Part shown: positions 42,487 through 50,120 of the stretch, piece by piece
How positions within the stretch are numbered: the stretch's first letter is position 1
Layout: each line of letters starts with the position of its first letter
Assembly (NCBI GenBank): GCA_019314375.1
Contig: JAFCZJ010000022.1
Span: forward strand, 1-58,409
Source: Deltaproteobacteria bacterium
GTDB taxonomy: Bacteria > Myxococcota > B64-G9
DNA: 58,409 bases
Direction of reading: 5' to 3'
Notes under the pieces: generated by a model
Told to the model about the DNA's origin: nothing
Seen by the model: only the letters and a program-made list of their open reading frames with translations
Databases searched by the model: none
Program-made: the position numbers and the translations under genes

Positions 42487-44372
42487 CGGAGCACCCCCAG
42501 CAACCACAGCAGGCCCAAGCCCAGACCAAAGGACCAGACCAGGGAGCGGCCTTCCGTCCACAGGCCGGCCAAAAAACCACCAGCACGGTGCAGAGACCGA
42601 GCCATTTGTCGGTAGGCCCGCTCCACGGCACCCAGGGGCACCCAGCGGAACAGAACGCGGATGGGCAGATAAAAGGAATGCCCGTAGTGATAATCCTCGG
42701 GACGCATTTTCCAATCCGCCGGCTCCTCACCGCTGGTGTAATTGTCCATCATCCCCACCTTGCGACGGCCGGCACCCAGGAGAAAAAGAACAAAAACGAC
42801 CAGGACAGCAAGACCGAAAGCCACGGCAATGCCGCCGGCTTCGATGCTTGCCGTGGCACCGGTGATGGAGAAGAGATCGGCCTGTAAGGCCTGCATGCCC
42901 TGTGCGGAAAGAACCTCATTGATGGGCCCGGTGAAAACGCCAGGGGCCACGCCGCCCAGCATCATCACGCCCATCAAGATTATCATGGCCAGGGACATGG
43001 GCCAGGGTGCCTCGCGCAACTTGGCGTGCCGATCGGAGAGCTGACCCAAAAAGACGCTGTGCAAGGCGCGGAACAAATACAAAAACGCGCCGGTGGAGGC
43101 AAAGAACAGGGCCGTGGCCAAGAAAACCAGATCCTTGTCGAAGAGGGCCTGGAAAATAAGCCACTTGGAGTTAAAACCGCTCAAGGGCGGAATGCCTGCC
43201 GCGGCGATGATACCCAAAAGGAAAGTGAAAAAACTCACCGGCATGACGTAGGCCAGACCACCCAATTTGTGCATCTCCCGCTCGCCTGTACGATGCTTGA
43301 CCGCTGCCAAAGAGGCGAAGATGGCGCCTTTAAAAAACATGTGGTTGGCCGTGTGGAACAAAGCCGCGGCATAGCCCAAAGAACTGCCCGTGGCCAAGGC
43401 CGTTGCGATGTAGCCTACGTTTGCCACCGTGGAATGGGCCATCAGGCGCTTCATGTCGTTGGAGAAAATGGCCATCAAGGTGCCCACCACGGCGGTGATG
43501 GCCCCGATCCATGCAAGCAAATACATGGGCCAAGGCAGACCGGCCACGGTGGTTACGCTCGAACCACCGCTTGAGGCGGCGACGAAGACAGGGACGACGA
43601 AGACCAAGAATCCATAAAGGCCGTACTTGATCATGACGCCTGAGAGATAAGCCGAGAAATCGTCCGGCGCCTCGGCGTGGGCCATGGCCGGCCACATGTG
43701 GAAAGGAAAGAGAGCCGACTTGGCCAAGAAAGCAGCACCAAAAAGGAAGATGACCGGGCAGGCAAAAGCCGGGTTGCTGCCCAGGTCCGCGGCCAAGACG
43801 GTCACCGAAGTCGCGATGTCGAAAGAACCGGTCCGCGCGTAGATGAACCACAGCCCCACCATCATGGCCAAGGTACCAGCCAAACTCAGCAGATAGTAAA
43901 ACAAACCCGCTTTGAAACTTTGATTCTTGCCGTGGCCGATGATGAACAGAGAAGTCCAAGCCATGAGTTCCCAAAGAGCAAAAAAGACCAACCAGGAAGC
44001 CGACAAGAAAATGCCGTTCGAGGCACCAAGCAACATGAGCCAGAGCGGTGCCACCCTTGTCGCGTGCTTGTGATCGTTAAACCCCAAGGAGAAAAGAGCG
44101 AAGAGCATCGACGCAACCGCCGAGATGGCCAAGAAGAACCAGGAAAGCTGGCTCAGCTTCAAACCCAGGGCCACCTCACCCACGGGTTGGTATTGCAAGC
44201 CCAAAAAGGACCAACTCAGGCCAATCCCATCATGCAACATGGCCACCACGACCAATACACCCAGGTTGACCAGGAAAAACAAACCCCAGGCCAAACGCTT
44301 GGGCAAGGCAAAGGCCAAAAGACCCAAGGCCACCGGCACGGCGATTAAGAGGGGAAGCATCAAGGCGTCCAT
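42483..44372 (-). CDS. MnhD/NuoL-like antiporter subunit with C-terminal extension
   Basis: A 629-residue proton-conducting membrane transporter-fold protein of about 14-15 helices. Key residues are visible: Glu in ALWELMAWTS (TM5) and Lys in FLAKSALFPFHMWPAMAHAEAP (TM7). After residue 500 there is a hydrophilic segment (SGEEPADWKMRPEDYHYG) and a further helix, like the lateral extension of HyfB/MbhH'. One of two such subunits in the operon. Expected to move Na+ or H+. Confidence 0.92.
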   Translation of the reverse strand: MDALMLPLLIAVPVALGLLAFALPKRLAWGLFFLVNLGVLVVVAMLHDGIGLSWSFLGLQYQPVGEVALGLKLSQLSWFFLAISAVASMLFALFSLGFNDHKHATRVAPLWLMLLGASNGIFLSASWLVFFALWELMAWTSLFIIGHGKNQSFKAGLFYYLLSLAGTLAMMVGLWFIYARTGSFDIATSVTVLAADLGSNPAFACPVIFLFGAAFLAKSALFPFHMWPAMAHAEAPDDFSAYLSGVMIKYGLYGFLVFVVPVFVAASSGGSSVTTVAGLPWPMYLLAWIGAITAVVGTLMAIFSNDMKRLMAHSTVANVGYIATALATGSSLGYAAALFHTANHMFFKGAIFASLAAVKHRTGEREMHKLGGLAYVMPVSFFTFLLGIIAAAGIPPLSGFNSKWLIFQALFDKDLVFLATALFFASTGAFLYLFRALHSVFLGQLSDRHAKLREAPWPMSLAMIILMGVMMLGGVAPGVFTGPINEVLSAQGMQALQADLFSITGATASIEAGGIAVAFGLAVLVVFVLFLLGAGRRKVGMMDNYTSGEEPADWKMRPEDYHYGHSFYLPIRVLFRWVPLGAVERAYRQMARSLHRAGGFLAGLWTEGRSLVWSFGLGLGLLWLLGVLR

Positions 44373-44375
44373 GAT

Positions 44376-45851
44376 TTACCTCCCCGCCAATTGCTGAACC
44401 GAGCTGATGTACGCAGTGCCCAGTTGGCCGGGAATCTTCGCAAGCGTTTTGTCCAAGAGGCCGGGCCAAACCCCCAAGAGCAGGATCAAAATCGCTGAGA
44501 TCAAGGCCACGGACCCAAAGGCCAGACCATAGGACACGGGCTTGGTTTCTCTCTCGGAAGACTCAAAAAGCCGGTGGGCCAGACGGAAAAAGTAGGCCGC
44601 TTCGACCACTGTTGCACCCAGGATCACGTAAATGCCAATCAAGTAAAACTCACCAGCCCGGGCCGCCGCGCCCACAACGGCGAACTTTCCCCAGAAGCCG
44701 GAGAAAAATGGCACCCCGATAATCCCCAGGCTGCCGATGATGAAAGCCACGCCCAGCATGGGGTTACGTCGCCCCATGCCGGTCCATTCTTTCCACCTGG
44801 AGGTCTTTGTGCTCGACACCAAGACACCCACCACCATGAACAGCAGGAGCTTGACCAGCCCATGACTGATGGCGATGAACAGACCGCCATAGATGGCCGC
44901 CTCCGTCCCCAAGGAAAAGGCGATCAAGACCAGTCCCATCTGAGCCGCGGACGAAAACCCCAGAAGTTTCTTGGCGTCATCAGAAGCCAAAGCGGACAAC
45001 TCGCCCACCACCACCGTGATCACGCCCAGAACGAAGAGGGCTTGAGAAAGGGCCAGGCCCTGGCCGGAAGCCAACACAGTGCCGTTGATGCGCAGCAGCG
45101 CATAAACACCCGCCAGGGCCATGCCGCCCGACAAGAGAGCGCCAACGGAGGAAGGCGCGCCTCGGTAAACCTCGGGCACCCAAGCGTTGAAAGGAAAAAT
45201 CTTGGCCTCGAAGAGCAAAGGGGCCAAAAGACACAGGCCCGCGAATGCGGCCACGGCCGGCTTGAGCCTCTGGAATCCGGCAGCCACCGCGGCGATGTTC
45301 AAAGTACCCAGGCTGCGATAGATGAAGGCCACGCCCACCAGATACAGCACCGAGGCCACCGTGCCCAAGACCAGCAACTTGGCGGCACCTCGCACCCCCA
45401 CCCGCCCGTTACCGGATGCCACCAGGGCGTAGCTGGAAATGCCGGCGATCTCGATAAAAACGAAAAGGTTGAATAAGTCGCCGGTAAACAAAATGCCCAA
45501 AACGCCCACGTACCAAAACAGAAGCAGCATGTAAAAAGCAGGCGGCTTGTCCGTCCCACGGGCCATCTGAAACCAGACCGCGCCCAAACTAAGAAGGCTC
45601 GTCACCAGAGCAAAAAGCAGGCTCAGGTGATCGAAATGCAAATGGATGCCGAAGGGCGGTGCCCAGCCGCCCATGATGATCATGAGCGGCGCATCGCCCA
45701 GACCGCTCAGCAACCAGGTCGCCATGACAGTGCCACCGGCCAGGACCAACAGAGTCAAACCCTTGACCAAAGCTGCTGAGAGCTTGCCCAAAATAGGAAT
45801 GGAAAAGGCGACGCCCAAAGGAATCGCCAACATGAGCACGGGCTGATTCAT
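44376..45851 (-). CDS. MnhD/NuoN-like antiporter subunit
   Basis: A 491-residue polytopic antiporter-fold subunit, with Glu in FVFIEIAGISSYAL (TM5) and Lys in LLFEAKIFPFNAWVPEVY (TM7), and 14 hydrophobic helices. Closest in style to Mrp/MnhD. With the neighbouring 629-residue paralog it gives two pumping channels. Spaced 3 nt from the downstream gene and overlapping the MnhC gene upstream by ATGA. Confidence 0.92.
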   Translation of the reverse strand: MNQPVLMLAIPLGVAFSIPILGKLSAALVKGLTLLVLAGGTVMATWLLSGLGDAPLMIIMGGWAPPFGIHLHFDHLSLLFALVTSLLSLGAVWFQMARGTDKPPAFYMLLLFWYVGVLGILFTGDLFNLFVFIEIAGISSYALVASGNGRVGVRGAAKLLVLGTVASVLYLVGVAFIYRSLGTLNIAAVAAGFQRLKPAVAAFAGLCLLAPLLFEAKIFPFNAWVPEVYRGAPSSVGALLSGGMALAGVYALLRINGTVLASGQGLALSQALFVLGVITVVVGELSALASDDAKKLLGFSSAAQMGLVLIAFSLGTEAAIYGGLFIAISHGLVKLLLFMVVGVLVSSTKTSRWKEWTGMGRRNPMLGVAFIIGSLGIIGVPFFSGFWGKFAVVGAAARAGEFYLIGIYVILGATVVEAAYFFRLAHRLFESSERETKPVSYGLAFGSVALISAILILLLGVWPGLLDKTLAKIPGQLGTAYISSVQQLAGR

Positions 45852-46225
45852 TCGCTCACCTCTTCTTTCCCCTCGCCGACCGTAGCCAAGTCCAGGCTGC
45901 CATGGCCCTCCTGGTATCGAATCGCCAAAACCAGAGCCAGGGCAGTGACGGCCAAGCCAATGACGATGGAGGTCAAAACCAAGGCATGGGGCAAGGGGTC
46001 GGCAAAGCGGCCCAGATCACCTGCCTTGGTCAAAGAAGACAGGATGGGTGCCTCGGCGCCGGCACCAGCCCCCGAGGCCACGATGAGCAGATTCACCCCG
46101 GCCTCCATCAATCCCAAGGCCAGAATGATTCGAATCAGGTTTTTCTGGGTCAAAATGGCGTAGAGCCCCACCAACAACAAACCGAATCCGGCAGCATAAA
46201 ACACGGAATAGAACTGGGCGCTCAT
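45848..46225 (-). CDS. MnhC/NuoK-like subunit
   Basis: A 125-residue three-helix protein (GLLLVGLYAILTQKNLIRIILALGLMEAGVNLLIV) matching NuoK/MrpC, with conserved Glu in the second helix. A short acidic tail follows. Part of the ion-translocating module. Confidence 0.93.
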   Translation of the reverse strand: MSAQFYSVFYAAGFGLLLVGLYAILTQKNLIRIILALGLMEAGVNLLIVASGAGAGAEAPILSSLTKAGDLGRFADPLPHALVLTSIVIGLAVTALALVLAIRYQEGHGSLDLATVGEGKEEVSE

Positions 46226-46926
46226 GCCTCACCTCCGACACCATCCTCATCGGCATCCAATTGCTCGACGGCCGACGACAGGACAAGGGCGATGAGACCC
46301 CCGGCAAACAGGGTAAAGAATTCAAAGCTCCCCCCAAAACTAGCCAGGAAATACCCGCGTGCATACAAGCCCACGAGGCCCACGCCCACCAGGGATAAAC
46401 CGGCCAGCGAGGCCAAAGACTTCAAGAGCCATGGATGCACGCGCGGTCGACCCCCTACCAGCAGCAAGACAAATCCCGCAGCCAGCATGGCACCACCAGG
46501 AAAGGCTCCGCCTGGGCTTTGTTCTCCGTGAAGAAGGATATAAAAAGCGGTCACCAGGATGAACAGCAGTAACCATGGCGAGGTCGAGGCAAGTACGGGG
46601 CTTGCGGCCGTACGCACCTTGCGCCGTCTTCGGCGCAGCAACAAACCCAAACCCGCAACCGCCGCAAAAAGTGCAGTCATCTCGCCCAGGGTGTCGAAAC
46701 CCCGATAATCCACCACCACCGCCTCGACCACATTGGCCGATGCATTCTCCGGCTCTTGTGTCGGGCGTCCGGTCTGGGCCGAAACCGTCTTGCCCAGATA
46801 GGCCCGCCCGATGATCGAAGGCCCTTGCCTATCAAGCAGGCCAAGGCCGGGACCGTCATCCATGAGCACGGCATAGGCGCTGTAACCCACCGCCGCCACA
46901 AGCAACAGGGCTGCCAGTCTATTCAT
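46222..46926 (-). CDS. MbhE-MnhB fused subunit (MbxF-like)
   Basis: A 234-residue protein: residues 1-110 resemble MbhE or the C-terminal part of MrpA (VVEAVVVDYRGFDTLGEMTALFAAVAGLGLLL), and residues about 115-234 are an MnhB domain (ILLHGEQSPGGAFPGGAMLAAGFVLLL). This E/B fusion matches the MBX arrangement. ATG 46926 overlaps the preceding gene by 8 nt; the longer frame upstream lies over it. Confidence 0.88.
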   Translation of the reverse strand: MNRLAALLLVAAVGYSAYAVLMDDGPGLGLLDRQGPSIIGRAYLGKTVSAQTGRPTQEPENASANVVEAVVVDYRGFDTLGEMTALFAAVAGLGLLLRRRRRKVRTAASPVLASTSPWLLLFILVTAFYILLHGEQSPGGAFPGGAMLAAGFVLLLVGGRPRVHPWLLKSLASLAGLSLVGVGLVGLYARGYFLASFGGSFEFFTLFAGGLIALVLSSAVEQLDADEDGVGGEA

Positions 46927-47185
46927 GGCCGGCCTCCTGCTCGCGAAGTTCCTGCAGCCGACGCAGGGTCCACAGAAAGATGGCCGTGGTGAGCCCAGCC
47001 CCGATGACCGCCTGGGTGATGGCCACATCCGGAGCCGCCATTGCAAAAAACAGCAAGGCGGCCAACAAGGAAACCACACCCTCCAAGATGACCGCTGAAA
47101 TCAGGCTTTTGGCGGTGATGACGCCGATGCCGCCGGCCACCATCAAAAGGGCAAGAACCGACAGAATGACTTCATAGGATGTCAT
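46919..47185 (-). CDS. MbhD-like (DUF4040) subunit
   Basis: An 88-residue, three-helix membrane protein (SYEVILSVLALLMVAGGIGVITAKSLI, PDVAITQAVIGAGLTTAIFLW) matching the DUF4040/MbhD fold, equivalent to a part of MrpA. ATG 47185 overlaps the MnhG stop (ATGA). Confidence 0.88.
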   Translation of the reverse strand: MTSYEVILSVLALLMVAGGIGVITAKSLISAVILEGVVSLLAALLFFAMAAPDVAITQAVIGAGLTTAIFLWTLRRLQELREQEAGHE

Positions 47186-47505
47186 GAGTCCTCCCGCCTG
47201 GACTCTGCCAGTTGGTCCACGCAGGCGATGAAGCAAGGAACCTTCAGCCTGTGGGCAGCCCGTGCCAAGTTGTGGCTGGAGATGGGCGCGGTCAACAGGA
47301 GAAACAGGCCGATGATTGAAAGCTTGGGGATCCACAATGGATGCAGCACGGCCACCCCCAGCAGCACCGACAAGAAGCCCAAAGTGGTGGCCTTGGTTCC
47401 GGCCTGCAAGCGATTGTAAACATCGGGCATGCGCAAAACACCCAGAGCGCCCAAGACCACGAAGAAGACACCAATCCCCATAAAAACCTGCGCGACGATG
47501 GCCAT
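47182..47505 (-). CDS. MnhG-like subunit
   Basis: A 107-residue MrpG/MnhG homolog: GIGVFFVVLGALGVLRMPDVYNRLQAGTKATTLG is diagnostic, followed by two more helices. Start ATG 47505, 1 nt after the MnhF stop. Confidence 0.93.
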   Translation of the reverse strand: MAIVAQVFMGIGVFFVVLGALGVLRMPDVYNRLQAGTKATTLGFLSVLLGVAVLHPLWIPKLSIIGLFLLLTAPISSHNLARAAHRLKVPCFIACVDQLAESRREDS

Positions 47506-47506
47506 C

Positions 47507-47761
47507 TCAGAACCCCTCTTCCAAATGGCGACCCACATAAAGAACGGCCAGAAATGACAACACGCCGTATACCAAGGACACGTCCAGGAGCAGGACGTTG
47601 TCGACTTGCGCGGCCAAAATGATCATGAAGGCCGAGACGGTGGTGGTCACCACATCCACGGCCACCACCCGGTCCACGACCGAAGGACCACGCAGAGCCC
47701 GAAGCAAAGACAAAGCCACGCCCAAAGTCAGAAGGCCGAACCAAACGAGGTAGAGAGTCAT
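47507..47761 (-). CDS. MnhF-like subunit
   Basis: An 84-residue MrpF/MnhF homolog with three helices and the conserved LRGPSVVDRVVAVDVVTT loop. Overlaps MnhE by 4 nt. Confidence 0.93.
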   Translation of the reverse strand: MTLYLVWFGLLTLGVALSLLRALRGPSVVDRVVAVDVVTTTVSAFMIILAAQVDNVLLLDVSLVYGVLSFLAVLYVGRHLEEGF

Positions 47762-48249
47762 TTCGAAATCCTCCGGATGTGCTTCTCGAAGGGGGCCAAT
47801 ATTTTCGCACAGGCTTCCTTGTCATCAGCGAACTTGGCGTCAACACAGTGAACGTAAAGGTCCTGGCCTTCCACTTCCACGGTCAGCGTACCCGGCGTCA
47901 GCGTGATCGAGTTGGCCAGCATGGCCCTGGCCAGAGGTCCCTCCAGGGTGCTTTTCACCCGGCGGATGGATGGGAAAATGGGCAAACGCGGGTGCAAGAC
48001 CAGGTATGCGATATGAAAATTGGCCTTGATCAAGGCCCACAAAAACACAGGCAAATAGATCAAAAAAGCCAACCAGCGACGCGGGTCGATAACCCAGGGC
48101 ACGCTTGCAAGCATGGGCGCAACCAGGAGGGCCGACAACAGAGCCACTCCAGCACCGGCCAGCAACTCGTGCCAGTGCAAAGAGCCGACCAGGGCCAAAT
48201 ACAAAACGAAGCTCAGCACGAAGAGGTTCAACACCTTAAGCGCTCTCAT
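47758..48249 (-). CDS. MnhE-like subunit
   Basis: A 163-residue MrpE/MnhE homolog: two or three N-terminal helices, then a soluble domain with MLANSITLTPGTLTVEV and an YVHCVD motif. First structural gene of the complex; its ATG overlaps the ArsR stop (ATGA). Confidence 0.92.
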   Translation of the reverse strand: MRALKVLNLFVLSFVLYLALVGSLHWHELLAGAGVALLSALLVAPMLASVPWVIDPRRWLAFLIYLPVFLWALIKANFHIAYLVLHPRLPIFPSIRRVKSTLEGPLARAMLANSITLTPGTLTVEVEGQDLYVHCVDAKFADDKEACAKILAPFEKHIRRISK

Positions 48250-48614
48250 GGTTTTTCCCCTTTTTTCTTGGCGGGCTTTTTACTCATGCTGCGGATCAAA
48301 TCCTTGGCCTGCACCAGACTGCGATCGGTGATGACCTGGCTTACGAAGGCGCAAGCTTGCTTGAGGGCGTCGAAGGTCAGAATGACTTCCGTGTTGCGCC
48401 CTTTATGCTCAGTGGTTACGATGCCGGCCTTTTTCATGACCGACAGGTGTTGGGACAAGTTGGCTTTGGAGACATCCAGAATCCGACGAAGCTCAGACAC
48501 GGGCATGGGCTCGTCGGCCTCGAGTAAGTAAAGGATCTTCAGCCGCACGTGGCTGGCCAGCACCTTCAACAACTCCACCTGCATGTCGATAATCATGTCG
48601 TCTTTTTGTTCCAT
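48246..48614 (-). CDS. ArsR-family transcriptional regulator
   Basis: A 122-residue winged-helix repressor with SHVRLKILYLLEADEPMPVSELRRILDVSKANLSQHLSVMKKAGIV. No ELCVC metal motif and only one Cys (KQACAFV), so metal sensing of the ArsR/SmtB type is unlikely. A Lys-rich tail follows. ATG 48614 has GCGAGG upstream; a TTG at 48629 is possible. It is the first gene of the complex operon, overlapping mnhE, so it probably controls its own operon. In archaea MBX is controlled by SurR, also ArsR-like but with a CxxC switch, which this protein lacks. Confidence 0.85.
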   Translation of the reverse strand: MEQKDDMIIDMQVELLKVLASHVRLKILYLLEADEPMPVSELRRILDVSKANLSQHLSVMKKAGIVTTEHKGRNTEVILTFDALKQACAFVSQVITDRSLVQAKDLIRSMSKKPAKKKGEKP

Positions 48615-48714
48615 CGAATCCTCGCCCAAGGGAACACCATCTGTTCAGCGGTTAATGAATTGCGAAACTATTAAACAAAAGCAAGGAAAAAATGACAGTC
48701 TTTGTCTTTTTCTG

Positions 48715-48743
48715 TTGACAGCCATTCCCTATTCAGGTATTCG
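48715..48743 (+). promoter_or_regulatory. candidate promoter of rrf2 gene
   Basis: TTGACA (48715-48720), 17 nt, TATTCG (48738-48743), 34 nt before the start at 48777. The divergent interval 48615-48776 must also hold the ArsR/complex promoter, for which I see no strong elements. Confidence 0.4.
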
Positions 48744-48776
48744 GGTACTTATTAGCCTGTTCTGTATGGAGACAAG

Positions 48777-49190
48777 ATGCTGAAAGTATCAGACGCCGTC
48801 AACTTGGCCTTTCACGCCAGCGCTCTCTTGGCCTCCGCCGAGGCCCCCCGCTCGGCGGGCGAGATGGCTCGATATTTAGACGTCAGCGAGAATCACATGG
48901 CCAAGGTGCTTCAGCGCCTGGTTCGAGCCGGCCTGATGGTCTCCCGTCGGGGCCCCGCTGGCGGATTTGAGCTGAACCGACCGGCAGCTGAGCTATCCCT
49001 GCTGCAGATCTACGAAGCCATCGAAGGGCCCTTTGTCGAACAAGGCTGCCTTCTTAACAAACCGGTTTGCGAAGGATCCTGCTGCATTTTTGGCGACCTA
49101 CTGCAAAGCGTTCACGGTCAAATCCACAAACACCTCGAGAGCACCCACCTGGCCGACATGTGCCCAAGCTTCAAAAAATGGAGTCAATAG
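48777..49190 (+). CDS. Rrf2-family regulator with Cys cluster motif (NsrR/IscR-like)
   Basis: A 137-residue winged-helix regulator: SAGEMARYLDVSENHMAKVLQRLVRAGLMVSRRGPAGGFEL is the Rrf2 DNA-binding core, and GCLLNKPVCEGSCCIFG supplies several Cys at the usual Fe-S position. Probably senses NO, redox or Fe-S status. Its placement directly before a ferredoxin and hcp suggests it controls them, as NsrR controls hcp in other bacteria. Divergent to the ArsR-led operon, so it could affect both. Confidence 0.88.
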   Translation: MLKVSDAVNLAFHASALLASAEAPRSAGEMARYLDVSENHMAKVLQRLVRAGLMVSRRGPAGGFELNRPAAELSLLQIYEAIEGPFVEQGCLLNKPVCEGSCCIFGDLLQSVHGQIHKHLESTHLADMCPSFKKWSQ

Positions 49191-49192
49191 CG

Positions 49193-49292
49193 CCATGTCG
49201 CTTTGCGACACGGCACAAGAGGCACTACAGAGATGACTGTAATCTCGCAAACTGGACTCAATTGTAAATGACGCACCAACTCAAGTGCCTCT
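49193..49292 (+). repeat. structured intergenic element, copy B
   Basis: Same architecture as copy A: hairpin CCATGTCGC (49193-49201) / GCGACACGG (49205-49213), 4-nt spacer, 9-bp stem AGAGGCACT (49218-49226) / AGTGCCTCT (49284-49292) around a 57-nt loop, and an inner hairpin GAGAT/ATCTC with loop GACTGTA. The inner stem changes G-T to A-T relative to copy A, keeping pairing. It starts 2 nt after the rrf2 stop and ends just before the ribosome site of the ferredoxin-like gene. Confidence 0.7.
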
Positions 49293-49304
49293 AGGAGATC
49301 TCGC

Positions 49305-50075
49305 ATGGCCACGCGAAAAATCATTCAAATCGACGAAGAAAAATGTGACGGTTGCGGCCTCTGCGTACCTGCCTGTGCCGAAGGTGCCATCCAGATCATT
49401 GAGGGTAAGGCGCGCCTGGTCAGCGACAAGTACTGCGATGGATTGGGCGATTGCCTGGGCGACTGTCCGCAGGGTGCCTTGACCATCGTGGAACGGGAGG
49501 CCGAAAACTTCGACGAAGCCGCGGTTGAGGCCAAGCTAAGCAAACAGCCGACCATGCTCCCGCTTGCGCCAAGCCAGGGCGGCGGCTGCCCCTCGGCACG
49601 CTTGATGAGCTTTGGTCCCAAACCGGCTGCCCCCGCGCCCAAAACAACATCTTCCGCGGCCTCACGCAGCAGCGGTCTGGAGCATTGGCCCGTCAAGCTG
49701 CAACTGGTACCACCCACCGCGCCTTTTCTGAAAGATGCGGATGTCCTCTTGGCCGCCGACTGCGCCGGTTTTTCCTTCGCCGGCCTGCACGAAGATCTCT
49801 TGCCCGGTCGGGCCGTGATCATCGGTTGCCCCAAGTTCGACGATCCCACGGCGTCCTTCAGCCGCTTGAGGGCCATCTTCGCCCAGGGCGGTCTGCGCTC
49901 CCTGACCGTGGTGCACATGGAAGTACCTTGCTGCCACGCCTATTTGCGCTTGGCCGAACAGGCCCTGGCCGCATCCGGCCAGGAAATTCCCTTCTATCGA
50001 ATCCAGATAAGCCTCAAGGGCGACATCCAGTTCGATGACCGCCCTGAAGCCAATAAGGCCCAAGCCACGAGCTAG
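49305..50075 (+). CDS. 4Fe-4S protein preceding hcp
   Basis: A 256-residue protein: an N-terminal ferredoxin-like domain with CDGCGLCVPACAEGA and a second set YCDGLGDCLGDCPQGA, a Pro/Ala/Ser linker (about residues 85-125), and a C-terminal domain with conserved-looking Cys (LLAADCAGFSFAGLHEDLL, VIIGCPKFDD, VHMEVPCCHAYLRL). This type is repeatedly found beside hcp and probably delivers electrons to it or acts as its partner. Translated from ATG 49305 with GGAG upstream, immediately after element B. Confidence 0.85.
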   Translation: MATRKIIQIDEEKCDGCGLCVPACAEGAIQIIEGKARLVSDKYCDGLGDCLGDCPQGALTIVEREAENFDEAAVEAKLSKQPTMLPLAPSQGGGCPSARLMSFGPKPAAPAPKTTSSAASRSSGLEHWPVKLQLVPPTAPFLKDADVLLAADCAGFSFAGLHEDLLPGRAVIIGCPKFDDPTASFSRLRAIFAQGGLRSLTVVHMEVPCCHAYLRLAEQALAASGQEIPFYRIQISLKGDIQFDDRPEANKAQATS

Positions 50076-50120
50076 GAAAACACCAAACCGATGCCCCAAA
50101 CAGGGGCCAGGAGAAAACAC

